From NCBI GenBank assembly GCA_022414725.1, contig CM039462.1, positions 60,429,428 to 60,493,427 on the forward strand: a stretch of DNA of 64,000 bases, in the 5' to 3' direction. The position numbers were made by a program, and so were the translations under genes. Positions 63,123 through 64,000 of the stretch are shown here, piece by piece. Below the pieces are notes generated by a model. The model searched no databases. It saw only the letters and a list, made by a program, of their open reading frames with translations, and was not told the origin of the DNA. Positions within the stretch are counted from its first letter, which is position 1. Each line of letters begins with the position of its first letter. The stretch is from Microglena sp. YARC (Eukaryota; Chlorophyta; Chlorophyceae; Chlamydomonadales; Chlamydomonadaceae).

Positions 63123-64000
63123 CTCCACCTATGACGCAGGTGACATACAATACTAGTACTCCACCTATGGCACTGGGGACATAGAACCATAACTTGGTAG
63201 CAAACAAAAATTATTAAGGAACGGCGGAAAAACAGGAAACCAGAAGAAAGCCTTGTCTAAAATAAAAGGATGAGAAAGGATGAACCAAAAACCACTGTAG
63301 TACTCCGAAAATGTAGCAGCAAAAAACTTGGGTCATACCGAGCTGTGCTGAGACCAAAATGGAAATGTAACCATCCATGGTAAGCGCAAAAATACTATTC
63401 ATCCAGAATAGGAGGCACCAAACCAGAAAATCACAGGGAGGCCAAACAGAAATTAATCCTAATACCAAAGGAAGGGGAACAACGGTGACTGAAAGAACCG
63501 AGAACTTAACCTAAAGAGAAGACTGAAAAAATTGTATATCAAAGTTGGGGAACAACGGTATAGAAAACCCGATCCGGGAATAGGAACCTAACGCCAATCA
63601 ATGATAACCAAAGAGACGGATTGAAATATCGTGTGAGAGCAGCACACGAGAGAATCAAAGCCTAAAGGACGCAGACAAGAGGACACTAAAGACTACGATG
63701 GAAGAAAAAAAAATCGATGGAAAAATCCACTACCTTAAAAACTATTCTTAGCATAGAATTCATGACTAGGTTGGGATGAAAAAACCATGATGAACTGGTT
63801 TCTCACTCAAAGATGGAAGTAAGAAGATTTATGAAAGTTAATTATCATAAATCCCCAGCTACGGCACTAACGAAAAACATTATAAGAGGTGGTATCGCAC
63901 CGCAAAGAACTCATGCACTCAAGACACACCAAGCGCCTAACCACAAGCAAACCAAACCTGCAGTAACTGAAAAAATCCAAAGGATGCGAAGTTAAAATTT
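62785..64000 (-). mobile_element. copia D: 3' end of a fourth copia element, minus strand
   Basis: The 3' LTR in reverse complement (62785-63122) is followed by the copia 3' UTR in reverse complement to about 63610 (gatccgggaataggaacc matches the ggttcctattcccggatc of copia A). Sequence beyond is unfamiliar and does not match RNase H, so D is diverged or internally rearranged. It continues off the window. Confidence 0.85.

Overview
This is nuclear DNA of a eukaryote with an intron-rich, repeat-inflated genome. Evidence is spliced genes with GT-AG introns (one GC-AG), a class II tRNA with internal Pol III boxes, Ty1/copia and Ty3/gypsy LTR elements, and no bacterial-style operons. The lineage cannot be fixed from the window. 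Algae, protists and unicellular relatives of animals all remain possible.

Layout. (1) 1-5318, minus strand: the 5' part of a gene for a secreted SGNH/GDSL-type hydrolase. A signal-peptide exon lies at 5193-5318 and downstream exons at 2606-2725, 1710-1867 and 830-1017; the gene runs off the left edge. (2) 5319-7388: spacer between two divergent genes. (3) 7389-38838, plus strand: an eight-exon gene whose exons join into one open frame of 469 codons plus stop. It encodes a J domain, a Cys-rich B-box-like zinc module, a poly-Gln tract and a CS (p23-like) domain. Its 15.8-kb sixth intron carries a Ty3-like retroelement block (G1, about 20263-35745), itself interrupted by a 6.9-kb copia element (copia A, 23172-30037, target duplication GTCTG). 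(4) 38839-40754: repeat-bearing spacer. (5) 40755-43929 plus 50989-51060: G2, an inverted and internally deleted copy of G1, split by copia B (43930-50988, target duplication GACTC). (6) About 50989-51690, minus strand: sequence resembling an endogenous circular ssDNA (CRESS-type) virus, with a capsid-like C-terminus, a stem-loop carrying the CAGTATTAC nonanucleotide, and an Arg-rich capsid-like N-terminus. (7) About 51640-58195, minus strand: G3, a Ty3/gypsy pol whose order is RT, RNase H, cytosine-5 DNA methyltransferase, integrase, PHD finger. (8) 58444-58524: tRNA-Ser-like gene. (9) About 58900-62784: a copia-like element with Gag and protease but no visible integrase or RT (copia C), entered at 62785 by the 3' end of a fourth copia element in minus orientation (copia D), which runs off the right edge.

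The most distinctive pattern is shared by both host genes. Almost every exon edge is accompanied in the adjacent intron by decayed tandem copies of that same exon edge and its splice site. These 'echo' arrays, with microsatellites that look like expansions of splice-site sequence, make up much of the intron length. One array repeats an exon end plus its 5' splice site nine times with a 60-bp (20-codon) period, so every donor keeps the same phase.

All retroelement ORFs carry frameshifts or stops, although the LTR pairs of copia A and B are nearly identical. Either the copies were born defective or the assembly has small indels.
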